Position numbers and translations under genes: made by a program. Under the pieces are notes generated by a model that was not told where the DNA came from, made no database searches, and was given only the letters and a program-made list of their open reading frames with translations. A stretch of DNA of 15,950 nt from the NCBI GenBank assembly GCA_964629335.1, contig CAZVRH010000030.1:1-15950 (forward strand), read 5' to 3'. The stretch comes from CACPJA01 sp964629335. GTDB taxonomy: Bacteria; Pseudomonadota; Gammaproteobacteria; Steroidobacterales; UBA11654. Of this stretch, positions 1 to 6,499 are shown one piece after another. The first letter of the stretch is position 1, and every line of letters starts with the position of its first letter.

Positions 1-50
1 TAAGCATGCCGCCAGCGTTCAATCTGAGCCAGGATCAAACTCTTCATATT
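1..50 (-). rRNA. rrs: 16S ribosomal RNA, 5' end only (runs off the left edge)
   Basis: The reverse strand reads AAGAGTTTGATCCTGGCTCA followed by GATTGAACGCTGGCGGC, the universal 5' end of bacterial 16S rRNA (the 27F primer region). Aligned by eye to the E. coli 5' end, base 1 of the mature rRNA falls near position 50. Only about 50 bases are present; the rest lies left of the window. The GCATGCTTA continuation is common in Gammaproteobacteria but too short to place the organism. Confidence 0.97.
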
Positions 51-104
51 ATTATTTTTAATTTGATTCGTGCTCACAAAATTACAAAAAATATTTGATG
101 GTTT

Positions 105-138
105 TGCTCGCACCATTGACTATTAGTCGATACGAGCA
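105..138 (-). other. Pre-16S leader hairpin
   Basis: In the rRNA leader, bases 131-138 (TACGAGCA on the plus strand) pair with 105-112 (TGCTCGCA) in an 8-bp stem with one G-U wobble. Inside it sits a smaller palindrome, GACTATTAGTC at 118-128. Stable leader hairpins between boxA and 16S are usual in rrn operons and assist processing and folding. The pairing is seen in the sequence; the role is inferred. Confidence 0.5.
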
Positions 139-160
139 CCCACACAAATTACCTAAATTT

Positions 161-177
161 TTATTTTTAAAGAACGC
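161..177 (-). promoter_or_regulatory. rrn boxA-like antitermination site
   Basis: The reverse strand reads GCGTTCTTTAAAAATAA, close to the gammaproteobacterial rrn boxA (TGCTCTTTAACAATTTA) with the TTCTTTAA core intact. It lies in the 16S leader, about 110 bases before the mature 5' end and just after a short hairpin. BoxA recruits NusB/NusE and lets polymerase read through the rRNA operon without Rho termination. Confidence 0.7.
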
Positions 178-181
178 TTTG

Positions 182-196
182 CTGAATATCATTCAG
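182..196 (-). other. boxB-like hairpin at the 5' end of the rrn leader
   Basis: This is a perfect inverted repeat, CTGAAT-N3-ATTCAG, immediately downstream of the predicted rrn transcription start (about position 200) and five bases before boxA. Its order relative to boxA resembles a nut-like boxB-boxA leader. The same arms recur in the tyrA leader at 5492-5508. Confidence 0.5.
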
Positions 197-207
197 ACGA
201 ACCTGCA

Positions 208-235
208 ATTGTAGTGTTACTGGTAGGATTATCAA
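208..235 (-). promoter_or_regulatory. rrn promoter (P1-like)
   Basis: On the minus strand a TTGATA -35 (235-230) and a TACAAT -10 (213-208) are separated by 16 bases, a near-consensus sigma-70 promoter with the short spacer typical of rRNA promoters. Transcription should start near position 200. The -35 lies only 9-14 bases beyond the tyrS stop codon, so tyrS transcripts would run into the rRNA operon unless stopped; I see no terminator hairpin between them. Confidence 0.75.
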
Positions 236-243
236 CCTCTAAT

Positions 244-1458
244 TCAAATAAATTCGACTTTTACGAACCTTCTCTTTCCAAAAGAAAGAATAAATTTTTG
301 ATTGATTTGAATATCAGGTTGAGAATTCTCTATTTTTTCACCATCCAGCCTTATAGATCGGGCCTTTATAGCACGATGACCTTCTGAAATACTAGGGACC
401 AAATCAGTTAATAATAACAGCCTTGGTAGATTAATTTTTTGTTCATCTATAGAAATATCTTTATAGTTGATAGTAACCGACTGTATTTCATCGGGAGCTT
501 GGCCTTTTTGAAAACGTTTAAGGAAAGATTCTTTGGCTTTTCTAGCTGCCAAGTCATTATGAAACCTTGCAACTATTTCACCGGCTAAAATAAACTTTAT
601 ATCGCGAGGGTTTTTCCCATTTTTTACACGTTTCTTTAGCTTCTGAATTTCATCCAGATTCAAGGAACTTATTAATTCGAAATAAGTCCACATTAAATCA
701 TCTGAAAGTGACATAACCTTACCAAACATATCATCAGGCGTGTCGGTTAATGCTATGAAATTACCAGCAGATTTAGACATTTTCTTGGAGCCATCAAGAC
801 CTTCTAATAACGGGAGGGTTATTATCGTCTGTGGTTTTTGATCATAAATTTGTTGAAGATGCCTTCCCACAAGAAGGTTAAATTTTTGATCTGTACCCCC
901 CATTTCAACATCGGCTTCTAGAGCTACTGAATCGTATCCTTGGATTAATGGATAGAGAAATTCATGGACTGAAATAGGGCTCTCTGATTTGAATCTTTGT
1001 TTAAAATCATCCCTCTCTAACATCCTGGCAACAGTATATTTTGAAGCAATTTCAATCAGTTCAGTAGAAGTTATTTTTTTCATCCATTTCGAATTAAATT
1101 CGATTCTGGTCCTGTCTTTATCTAAAATTTTATAAATTTGTTTTTTGTAAGTCTTTGCGTTCTCATCGACCTCCTCCCTAGATAACACTGGCCTGGTTTG
1201 ATTAACGCCAGAAGGGTCTCCAATCATTCCAGTAAAGTCACCAATTAGAAAAATGACCTCATGGCCATATTCCTGAAACTGCCTCATTTTATTAATGATG
1301 ACGGTATGGCCAAGATGTAGATCAGGGGCAGTTGGATCGAACCCAACTTTAATTTTCAGAGGTTTTTTTGATTTAATTTTTTCAATAAAATCTTTTTCGA
1401 CAAGAATTTCTTCTGTGCCTCTTTTGAGTTCTTTAAGTTGTTCATTAATCGATGGCAT
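244..1458 (-). CDS. tyrS: Tyrosyl-tRNA synthetase
   Basis: This class I aminoacyl-tRNA synthetase charges tRNA-Tyr with tyrosine in the cytoplasm. Its 404 residues match the family. The HIGH motif appears as HLGH at residues 48-51, after GFDPTAPDL, and the second signature is KMSKS at 226-230. This is the TyrZ-type form found in Pseudomonas and Haemophilus rather than the KFGKT form of E. coli. The C-terminal 65 or so residues look like the S4 RNA-binding domain. It diverges from anmK and lies directly upstream of the 16S gene, an order known from other gammaproteobacteria. A TATAAT sequence lies at 1472-1467 on the coding strand, only 8 bases before the ATG, and there is no Shine-Dalgarno sequence. 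If that -10 is used, the mRNA would be nearly leaderless. The function call is secure. Confidence 0.97.
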   Translation of the reverse strand: MPSINEQLKELKRGTEEILVEKDFIEKIKSKKPLKIKVGFDPTAPDLHLGHTVIINKMRQFQEYGHEVIFLIGDFTGMIGDPSGVNQTRPVLSREEVDENAKTYKKQIYKILDKDRTRIEFNSKWMKKITSTELIEIASKYTVARMLERDDFKQRFKSESPISVHEFLYPLIQGYDSVALEADVEMGGTDQKFNLLVGRHLQQIYDQKPQTIITLPLLEGLDGSKKMSKSAGNFIALTDTPDDMFGKVMSLSDDLMWTYFELISSLNLDEIQKLKKRVKNGKNPRDIKFILAGEIVARFHNDLAARKAKESFLKRFQKGQAPDEIQSVTINYKDISIDEQKINLPRLLLLTDLVPSISEGHRAIKARSIRLDGEKIENSQPDIQINQKFILSFGKRRFVKVEFI

Positions 1459-1519
1459 GAATTGTTATTATATAGATGATTAAATAACCGGTACATAAAT
1501 GATTGAAACAGATCCTCCA

Positions 1520-2620
1520 ATGAACAATATTTACATCGGAATTATGTCTGGAACAAGTGTCGATGCAATTGATCTGGTCGCTATTACTATTAAGGGCAAT
1601 CACTTCAATATTGTGGGAGCGACAAGCATTGAGTTCCCAAATCATTTAAGAACTAAGATTTTAAAAATCACTAGAGATAGCAAAGCAAGGGAACCTGAAG
1701 AAATCACTGAACTGGATTACAATCTTGGAGTCGAGTATTCAAACGCAGTCAACCAATTACTCAAAATTTACAGAATAAAAAAAAGTGAGGTAGAGGCCAT
1801 TGGTCTTCATGGCCAAACCATCGGTCATTTTCCAAATGCAAAGATTCCCAGAAGTATTCAAATTGGTGATGCCGACCTTGTCTCATCTAGAACAGGGTTG
1901 AAATGCATTGCTAATTTCAGAGGTGCTGACATAGCTGCAGGTGGTCAAGGCGCTCCATTGTCGCCCATTTTTCATTCCTGGTTGTTTAGAATGCCTAATA
2001 AAAATAGGTCGGTAATTAACATTGGCGGTATTTCAAATATCAGTATATTGGACGACCAACCACTAAGAGGTCACGATCTGGGTCCAGGAAATGTTCTGCT
2101 TGACTCATGGATTCAAGCTCATGCAATAGCAAATTATGACAAAGATGGTCGATGGGCAAGACAGGGTCAAACTGATGAATATCTCCTAAACTCATTCCTT
2201 AATGACGATTTCTTAAACATGGGCCCACCTAAAAGTACTGGATCTGATTACTTTAATCTTGACTGGATAAAAACAAAATTAAAGAAATCCCAAAGAAATA
2301 TAGCACCACAAAATGTTCAATCAACACTTACAGAGTTGAGCGCAAGAATTATTTCAGATTATCTAAATTCATTGAGTTCTATTAACGAAGCAGCAGTATG
2401 TGGAGGTGGCTCAAAGAATGAATATCTTATTGAAAGAATAAAAAAACTTTACCAAGGAAAATTATTTAAAACAGAGGAATGGGGAATGGATTCTCAATGG
2501 GTAGAAGCATCAGGTTTTGCTTACTTAGCATATCTCAGATTAAAGGAACAAGCTTTAGATCTATCAAGTATTACTGGATCAAGAAAAAAAGTTAGGCTTG
2601 GAGAAATTCATTCTCCATAG
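1520..2620 (+). CDS. anmK: Anhydro-N-acetylmuramic acid kinase
   Basis: AnmK phosphorylates and hydrolyses 1,6-anhydro-MurNAc to MurNAc-6-phosphate, recycling peptidoglycan sugars in the cytoplasm. The N-terminus carries the family signature MSGTS followed by VDAID (usually DGVD or DGMD), then HGQT, and later HDLGPGN with the likely catalytic Asp just before GPGN. An in-frame ATG lies 21 bases upstream at 1499, giving 373 aa. I prefer the ATG at 1520 (366 aa) because family members start about 8 residues before MSGTS, but neither start has a Shine-Dalgarno sequence. The gene is divergent from tyrS, and its 3' end overlaps the oppositely oriented aminotransferase gene by 29 bases. Confidence 0.94.
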   Translation: MNNIYIGIMSGTSVDAIDLVAITIKGNHFNIVGATSIEFPNHLRTKILKITRDSKAREPEEITELDYNLGVEYSNAVNQLLKIYRIKKSEVEAIGLHGQTIGHFPNAKIPRSIQIGDADLVSSRTGLKCIANFRGADIAAGGQGAPLSPIFHSWLFRMPNKNRSVINIGGISNISILDDQPLRGHDLGPGNVLLDSWIQAHAIANYDKDGRWARQGQTDEYLLNSFLNDDFLNMGPPKSTGSDYFNLDWIKTKLKKSQRNIAPQNVQSTLTELSARIISDYLNSLSSINEAAVCGGGSKNEYLIERIKKLYQGKLFKTEEWGMDSQWVEASGFAYLAYLRLKEQALDLSSITGSRKKVRLGEIHSP

Positions 2621-3455
2621 CAACTTCTAAATACTTTTCTCTAATTGCAGCTGTAATCTTTCCCGGTTGCCCATCAGCAATTATCTTTTGATTTATTTTT
2701 ATTACAGGGATAACTAAAGTTCCTGCTCCAGTGATAAATGCCTCAGCTGATTCTATCGCTTCTTTGACAGTGAAAGATTTTTCTTTAACGGTTAAATTTA
2801 ATAATTCAGCTATTTCAAATACTGTTGATCTGGTAGTGCCATGCAGGATGTCCTTTGATAATGGGTGAGTTTGAATTACATTGTCCAGCCCTACAATGAA
2901 TGCATTACTTGAAGCACCTTCAGTGACAAACCCGTCTTTGGTGTACCAAGAATCATCAGCACCGTTGCGCCTTGCTTCATTTTTTGCCATCACACTACTC
3001 AGCAGTGAAGTTGTTTTTATATCTCTGAATGTCCATCGATTATCCTCTTGAGTAATTACGGAAATACCTTCTCGTGCTTTTGGATCTTGAAAAAAATTTT
3101 TTCTTTGTGTGAACATCACTACAGATGGCTCTAAATGATCTGAATATAAAAAATCTCTATCCTCTGAGCCTCGACTAATTTGCAAATAAATAACCCCGTG
3201 ATCTAGGTCATTCTTTTCTATTAATGTTTCCTGGATACTCTCAATCTCTTCATCCGTAATCTCTAACTGAATACGCAAGAATTGGAGAGAGTCTCTGAGC
3301 CGCTTTAAGTGTTTGTGGCTATCAATTAACTCTGAGTTTATGACACTGGTGACTTCATAAATTGAATCAGAAAATAAAAATCCTCTGTCGAAGATTGAGA
3401 TGTAAGCCTGATCTTCTTTTACAAAAGAGCCATTAACATAGACTGTTCTTTTCAA
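2592..3455 (-). CDS. dat: D-amino-acid aminotransferase-like, class IV PLP aminotransferase
   Basis: A fold-type IV PLP aminotransferase, most like D-alanine aminotransferase, which interconverts D-amino acids and 2-oxo acids. Visible motifs are TVYVNGSFV near the N-terminus, SIFDRGFLFSDSIYEV, the PLP lysine in DIKTTSLL, and the cofactor-binding VTEGASSNAFIV. The longest ATG-started frame begins at 3506 but would overlap erpA by 41 bases and add 17 residues foreign to the family. A TTG at 3455, ten bases after the erpA stop and preceded by GAGAA, gives 287 aa, the usual length, with the conserved sequence starting at once. I therefore choose the TTG. It is the last gene of the tyrA-rppH-erpA-dat operon and overlaps anmK tail to tail. 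A branched-chain aminotransferase or aminodeoxychorismate lyase is a less likely alternative. Confidence 0.87.
   Translation of the reverse strand: MKRTVYVNGSFVKEDQAYISIFDRGFLFSDSIYEVTSVINSELIDSHKHLKRLRDSLQFLRIQLEITDEEIESIQETLIEKNDLDHGVIYLQISRGSEDRDFLYSDHLEPSVVMFTQRKNFFQDPKAREGISVITQEDNRWTFRDIKTTSLLSSVMAKNEARRNGADDSWYTKDGFVTEGASSNAFIVGLDNVIQTHPLSKDILHGTTRSTVFEIAELLNLTVKEKSFTVKEAIESAEAFITGAGTLVIPVIKINQKIIADGQPGKITAAIREKYLEVAMENEFLQA
2600..2616. other. Small hairpin in the anmK/dat tail-to-tail overlap
   Basis: GGAGAA-ATTCA-TTCTCC is a perfect 6-bp stem with a 5-base loop inside the coding overlap of anmK and dat. On the minus strand a run of seven T follows eight or so bases after the stem, so it could weakly terminate the dat operon. 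On the plus strand no T-run follows. I see no better terminator for either gene. Confidence 0.3.
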
Positions 3456-3465
3456 GAAATTCTCA

Positions 3466-3798
3466 TTAAGAGAATGATGACCCACAACTACAGGTTGTAT
3501 TAGCATTAGGATTTTTTATAACGAATCGTGCACCTTGAAGATCTTCTTGGAAATCTATTTCAGCCCCCATGAGATATTGGATACTCATTGGATCAACAAT
3601 AAGGCTGACGCCTTGTTTTATAACTGTTGTATCGCCATCCTCTTTATTTTCATCGAAGGAAAAACCGTATTGAAATCCAGCACAACCGCCCCCAGTGACA
3701 TAGACTCTTAGATTCAAATCGGAGTTTTTCTCATCTTTCAAAAGTGACCCCACCTTAAGTGCAGCGGAATCTGTAAATATAATTGGCGGCTCTTGCAT
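3466..3798 (-). CDS. erpA: ErpA-type iron-sulfur cluster insertion protein
   Basis: An A-type Fe-S carrier that delivers clusters to apo-proteins; in E. coli ErpA serves IspG/IspH and respiratory enzymes. From the ATG at 3798 it is 110 aa, matching ErpA. The three cluster-ligating cysteines are present: Cys39 in GGGCAGFQYGF and Cys103/Cys105 in the C-terminal TCSCGSSFS. LRVYVTGGGC and VDPMSIQYLMGAEIDF are close to E. coli ErpA. The frame extends upstream to an ATG at 3906, but the extra 36 residues have no counterpart in the family and lie inside rppH, so I reject that start. A TATAAT at 3834-3829 in the 43-base gap after rppH could give the gene its own promoter. dat starts ten bases after the stop. 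Confidence 0.94.
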   Translation of the reverse strand: MQEPPIIFTDSAALKVGSLLKDEKNSDLNLRVYVTGGGCAGFQYGFSFDENKEDGDTTVIKQGVSLIVDPMSIQYLMGAEIDFQEDLQGARFVIKNPNANTTCSCGSSFS

Positions 3799-3828
3799 GT
3801 CTGTATTTATATTAAAGTTTAAAAAATC

Positions 3829-3834
3829 ATTATA
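3829..3834 (-). promoter_or_regulatory. Possible internal -10 element upstream of erpA
   Basis: A perfect TATAAT hexamer on the minus strand sits 30 bases before the erpA ATG, in the only sizeable gap of the operon. No convincing -35 lies 16-18 bases upstream. In such an AT-rich region chance matches are common. Confidence 0.3.
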
Positions 3835-3841
3835 AAAAGTT

Positions 3842-4327
3842 CTAAGCTTGTATAAAAGGCTTAAATTCGTCGATGACTTGTTCATAAACCTTCCGTTTAA
3901 ATCCAATGACTCGTTTTATCGATACCTCTGGATCTATCCATTCCCATGAATCAAATTCTTGTTTAGGACTGGCGTTCAAACAAATATTGCTTGTTTCGTC
4001 TTTTAATTTTAATAAAAACCACTTTTGTCTTTGGCCCACTACAGTGATCCCATTTGTCGTCTTTCGTATATTCTTTTTAGGCAAGTGATACTGATACCAA
4101 TTGTCTGAAACATAAGTAAGCTCTACACTTTCCTCAGGTAGTCCGGTTTCTTCAGTAAGCTCTCTAAACATCGCTTTTGTAGGATTTTCCCCTAATTGAA
4201 TTCCCCCTTGAGGAAATTGCCAACCCGACTGATATCTTCTTTTTGCAAAAAAAACTTGCTGATCTTGATTAAAAATTACAATACCAACATTGGCTCGAAA
4301 ACCATCATCAAAAATTAAGTCTTTCAT
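3842..4327 (-). CDS. rppH: RNA pyrophosphohydrolase (Nudix)
   Basis: RppH removes pyrophosphate from the 5' triphosphate of mRNAs, triggering RNase E decay. At 161 aa it matches the gammaproteobacterial enzyme. The N-terminus (DDGFRANVGIVIFN) and SGWQFPQGG are nearly identical in pattern to E. coli RppH. The Nudix box at residues 41-63 fits G-x5-E-x7-REU-xEE-x-GU exactly, with catalytic glutamates in RELTEETGL. The gene starts 16 bases after the tyrA stop with an AGGA ribosome site 8-9 bases before the ATG, and is transcribed between tyrA and erpA. In many gammaproteobacteria rppH neighbours ptsP; here its partner is tyrA. Confidence 0.95.
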   Translation of the reverse strand: MKDLIFDDGFRANVGIVIFNQDQQVFFAKRRYQSGWQFPQGGIQLGENPTKAMFRELTEETGLPEESVELTYVSDNWYQYHLPKKNIRKTTNGITVVGQRQKWFLLKLKDETSNICLNASPKQEFDSWEWIDPEVSIKRVIGFKRKVYEQVIDEFKPFIQA

Positions 4328-4343
4328 TTCTTAATTCCTAAAT

Positions 4344-5435
4344 TTATTTATTCTTAGTGAAATATGAATGGCCTTTTTCCATCATAGCTACAAATTCTTC
4401 TTCCTGACCTTGTGTAATTGCTTCAGTGATATCGCTTATCGCAGTATTAAGCTCTCTAATAGTTTTCAAACTATGTTCATTTAGATGCTGAATTTCAAAA
4501 TACAAATGTGGGTTCTCGTCAGTGACTCTTTTTGCAACATTCAATTGATCTTTAAAAGTGGTGCTAGATAAGTCAGGAAGTGATTCTCTTTCCTCGTCGC
4601 TAGATGCTAACACCTTGGCAAACGCTATATTAATAATATGAGATAAACCCAAAACGTAAGAAATTGCATAATCATGATTTTCGATAGACATCTCAATCAA
4701 TTGAGCCGTGGTTGATTCAAATAATTTTTTAACTTGCTGGTGGGTATTGTGTTGATCAATATCCATAAAAATAATCTGCTTGCCAGTCAATAAATCACTA
4801 TCCGGACCAAACATAGGATGAATGGATGTTACTCTCATTCCACGATCTGCCATATCCTTTAACACATTATGAATAGGTGATTTGATCGATCCAATATCGA
4901 AAACTATACCCTGTCTAATTGAGTTAAGCATTCCTTTCAGTATGTCTATCGACTGCCTTAAAGGTGCTGCCACAACTGTGATCGCGTAATCATCTTCAGT
5001 TTCTTCCCAAGTTTTGTAATGATTTTTCAAAGACTCATTAGAATTTGGATCTGCAATATCCACGCTGTAGCCTTGAAGCATTAAAAACTCAGCAAACCAC
5101 CCCCCCATTCTTCCTGCTCCACCAATCACAAGAGCTTTTTTGCCACTGCCCTCGCCTTCTTCTTTTACTCTGGCAAACTCCTGTGTTTTTAGTGAGCTTT
5201 TTATCAAAAGCTGCATCAAATCGACAATCAACTCTGTATCCACATCCAAACTCTTTGCGTGAGACTGAGCCAATTCAATGACCTGCTTTTCTCTTATATA
5301 GTCTCTAGTGGGTTGACCCTTTTCTCTTTTATAGGCTCCTATTTCTTCTGCCAACAGATGTCTCTTACGGATGAGATCTATGATCTTTAAATCCACTTCA
5401 CTAAGCTGTGATCTTAATTTTTCTAAATCTTTCAT
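4344..5435 (-). CDS. tyrA: Bifunctional chorismate mutase / prephenate dehydrogenase (T-protein)
   Basis: Converts chorismate to prephenate and then oxidatively decarboxylates it to 4-hydroxyphenylpyruvate with NAD, for tyrosine synthesis. Residues 1-90 are an AroQ-type chorismate mutase (LRSQLSEVDLKIIDLI, then the Arg/Lys-rich RKRHLLAEEIGAYKREKG). The dehydrogenase begins near residue 100 with the nucleotide-binding loop VIGGAGRMGGWFAE (103-116). It carries HPMFGPD (206-212), which holds the histidine equivalent to the E. coli catalytic His197. At 363 aa it matches E. coli TyrA (373). The fusion is a gammaproteobacterial trait. It is the first gene of the tyrA-rppH-erpA-dat operon, driven from the region divergent to pdxH, where an extended -10 sequence lies at 5528-5520. 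Confidence 0.96.
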   Translation of the reverse strand: MKDLEKLRSQLSEVDLKIIDLIRKRHLLAEEIGAYKREKGQPTRDYIREKQVIELAQSHAKSLDVDTELIVDLMQLLIKSSLKTQEFARVKEEGEGSGKKALVIGGAGRMGGWFAEFLMLQGYSVDIADPNSNESLKNHYKTWEETEDDYAITVVAAPLRQSIDILKGMLNSIRQGIVFDIGSIKSPIHNVLKDMADRGMRVTSIHPMFGPDSDLLTGKQIIFMDIDQHNTHQQVKKLFESTTAQLIEMSIENHDYAISYVLGLSHIINIAFAKVLASSDEERESLPDLSSTTFKDQLNVAKRVTDENPHLYFEIQHLNEHSLKTIRELNTAISDITEAITQGQEEEFVAMMEKGHSYFTKNK

Positions 5436-5491
5436 CTATTTACAAAGAATAATCATTTTGTTTTTGTATTTAACTTCTTATTATTGATAAT

Positions 5492-5508
5492 CTGAATCTA
5501 TTATTCAG
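5492..5508. other. Inverted repeat in the tyrA-pdxH divergent region
   Basis: CTGAAT-CTATT-ATTCAG is a perfect 6-bp inverted repeat. It starts about four bases past the predicted tyrA transcription start, so it could be a 5'-end mRNA hairpin, or an operator in the shared promoter region. Its arms are identical to those of the rrn leader hairpin at 182-196, which sits in the same place relative to its start site. Confidence 0.4.
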
Positions 5509-5519
5509 TTGAAGTAATA

Positions 5520-5528
5520 ATTATAGCA
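5520..5528 (-). promoter_or_regulatory. Extended -10 promoter for tyrA operon
   Basis: The minus strand reads TGCTATAAT, a perfect extended -10 (TGn-TATAAT), in the 110-base gap between tyrA and pdxH. An extended -10 does not need a good -35, and none is obvious. Transcription would start near 5513, leaving a leader of nearly 80 bases before the tyrA ATG. Confidence 0.5.
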
Positions 5529-5545
5529 AATCATCAATATAGTTT

Positions 5546-6214
5546 ATGGTCTCTGAGATAAGAAAAAGTGATATTAAGAATCCCGTCTTCATTCTAAAAG
5601 AATGGATGAATGAAGTCGTGCAATCAGAAATTCAGCCCAACCCGACTTCTATGTCATTATCAACCACTGACTCTCAAGGTTGCCCTAATTCTCGAATGGT
5701 TCTTTGTAAAGAGATCAATGAAGCATTAGGGTATTTAGTTTTTTATACAAATTACAAGTCAAGTAAATCCAAAGAAATTGAATTGAATAATAGATGTTCA
5801 GCCTTATTTCACTGGGATACTTTTGGTTATCAAATCAGAGTTCGAGGAGTAATAAGCAAATCCCCAGAAGATGAGAGTAATAATTATTTTGCCACCAGAG
5901 ATCTTGGCAGCCAGATATCAGCTTGGGCAAGCAATCAAAGTCAAAATGTTGAAGATAGAAAATCAATGGACAATCGCTTCCAAAAAATCATGGAGAAATT
6001 CAATATCAAAGATAAAGATCTAAAATCATCAATTATTAAAATTCCTCGACCAGATTTCTGGGGTGGATACCGGATCTGGATCAGCGAAATTGAATTATGG
6101 TTAAACCAAAAAGATCGATTTCACGATCGATTATTTTTTAAGAGAACACTTATTAAAGCTTCTTCAGGTTTCAAAGCCTCCAGTGATTGGGTGGTTACTC
6201 GATTACAACCCTAA
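5546..6214 (+). CDS. pdxH: Pyridoxamine/pyridoxine 5'-phosphate oxidase
   Basis: An FMN-dependent oxidase producing pyridoxal 5'-phosphate from PNP or PMP in the cytoplasm. At 222 aa it matches E. coli PdxH (218). Conserved segments in order are PTSMSLSTTDSQGCPNSRMV (residues 33-52), LVFYTNYKSSKSKEIE, IRVRG, SQISAWASNQS (122-132), FWGGYR (171-176) and HDRLFFKR (193-200), the last forming part of the substrate and FMN sites. C-terminal RLQP matches the family ending RLAP or RLSP. No Shine-Dalgarno sequence precedes the ATG. The gene is divergent from tyrA, and a B12 riboswitch begins 33 bases after its stop. PLP made here is the cofactor of the nearby dat product, though nothing ties them in regulation. 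Confidence 0.95.
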   Translation: MVSEIRKSDIKNPVFILKEWMNEVVQSEIQPNPTSMSLSTTDSQGCPNSRMVLCKEINEALGYLVFYTNYKSSKSKEIELNNRCSALFHWDTFGYQIRVRGVISKSPEDESNNYFATRDLGSQISAWASNQSQNVEDRKSMDNRFQKIMEKFNIKDKDLKSSIIKIPRPDFWGGYRIWISEIELWLNQKDRFHDRLFFKRTLIKASSGFKASSDWVVTRLQP

Positions 6215-6243
6215 TTTACAATCCGACCAATAGATATTAATAT
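6215..6243 (+). promoter_or_regulatory. Weak candidate promoter for the B12 riboswitch transcript
   Basis: TTTACA (6215-6220) and TAATAT (6238-6243) are separated by 17 bases, each four or five matches of six to the sigma-70 consensus, just upstream of the riboswitch P1 stem. This is the only room for a promoter between pdxH and the riboswitch. No terminator is visible after pdxH, so readthrough from pdxH is also possible. Confidence 0.3.
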
Positions 6244-6247
6244 AAGC

Positions 6248-6425
6248 TTATTGAGTTTCAGTTGATGAACTGTTAGGGAAGTTGGTGACAAAAAATCCAA
6301 CGCTGCCCCCGCAACGGTGATCGAGTTAGCTCCTATTTGGAAGACTTTCAGTTTTCAACCACTGTCAATAGATGGGAAGGTTAAGAGGAGAAGAAATCTC
6401 GTCAGCCCGGAGACCTGCTCAATAA
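6248..6425 (+). promoter_or_regulatory. Cobalamin riboswitch controlling btuB
   Basis: The aptamer is recognisable by eye: TTAGGGAA and GGTGA near 6273-6289, then GCTGCCCCCGCAACGGTGA (6302-6320), GATGGGAAGG (6371-6380) and the B12 box CGTCAGCCCGGAGACCTGC (6400-6418). Closing stem P1 is a perfect 8-bp match between TTATTGAG (6248-6255) and CTCAATAA (6418-6425). Such RNAs bind adenosyl- or methylcobalamin and shut off B12 uptake genes when the vitamin is plentiful. The downstream gene is btuB-like, as expected. Confidence 0.96.
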
Positions 6426-6433
6426 TAAAGTAC

Positions 6434-6473
6434 GGTGGGTACGCTATCTCATTATGGGTTTAACCTATCCACC
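6434..6473 (+). other. Expression-platform hairpin of the cobalamin riboswitch
   Basis: GGTGGGTA (6434-6441) pairs with TATCCACC (6466-6473) in an 8-bp stem with one G-U. No U-run follows, so it is not an intrinsic terminator. Control is more likely at translation initiation or through Rho. The btuB ATG at 6500 has only a weak AGAGA site (6489-6493), outside this stem. The pairing is visible; its switching role is inferred. Confidence 0.45.
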
Positions 6474-6499
6474 TCACGATACATAAACAGAGACTATTA

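Noticed and set aside
3799..3906. N-terminal extension of erpA from ATG 3906
   Set aside because: The 36 extra residues are unlike ErpA and overlap the 3' end of rppH.
5045..5281. 78-codon plus-strand frame opposite tyrA
   Set aside because: It is low-complexity, rich in Leu, Pro and Ser, and lies antisense to the conserved TyrA coding region with no start signals.
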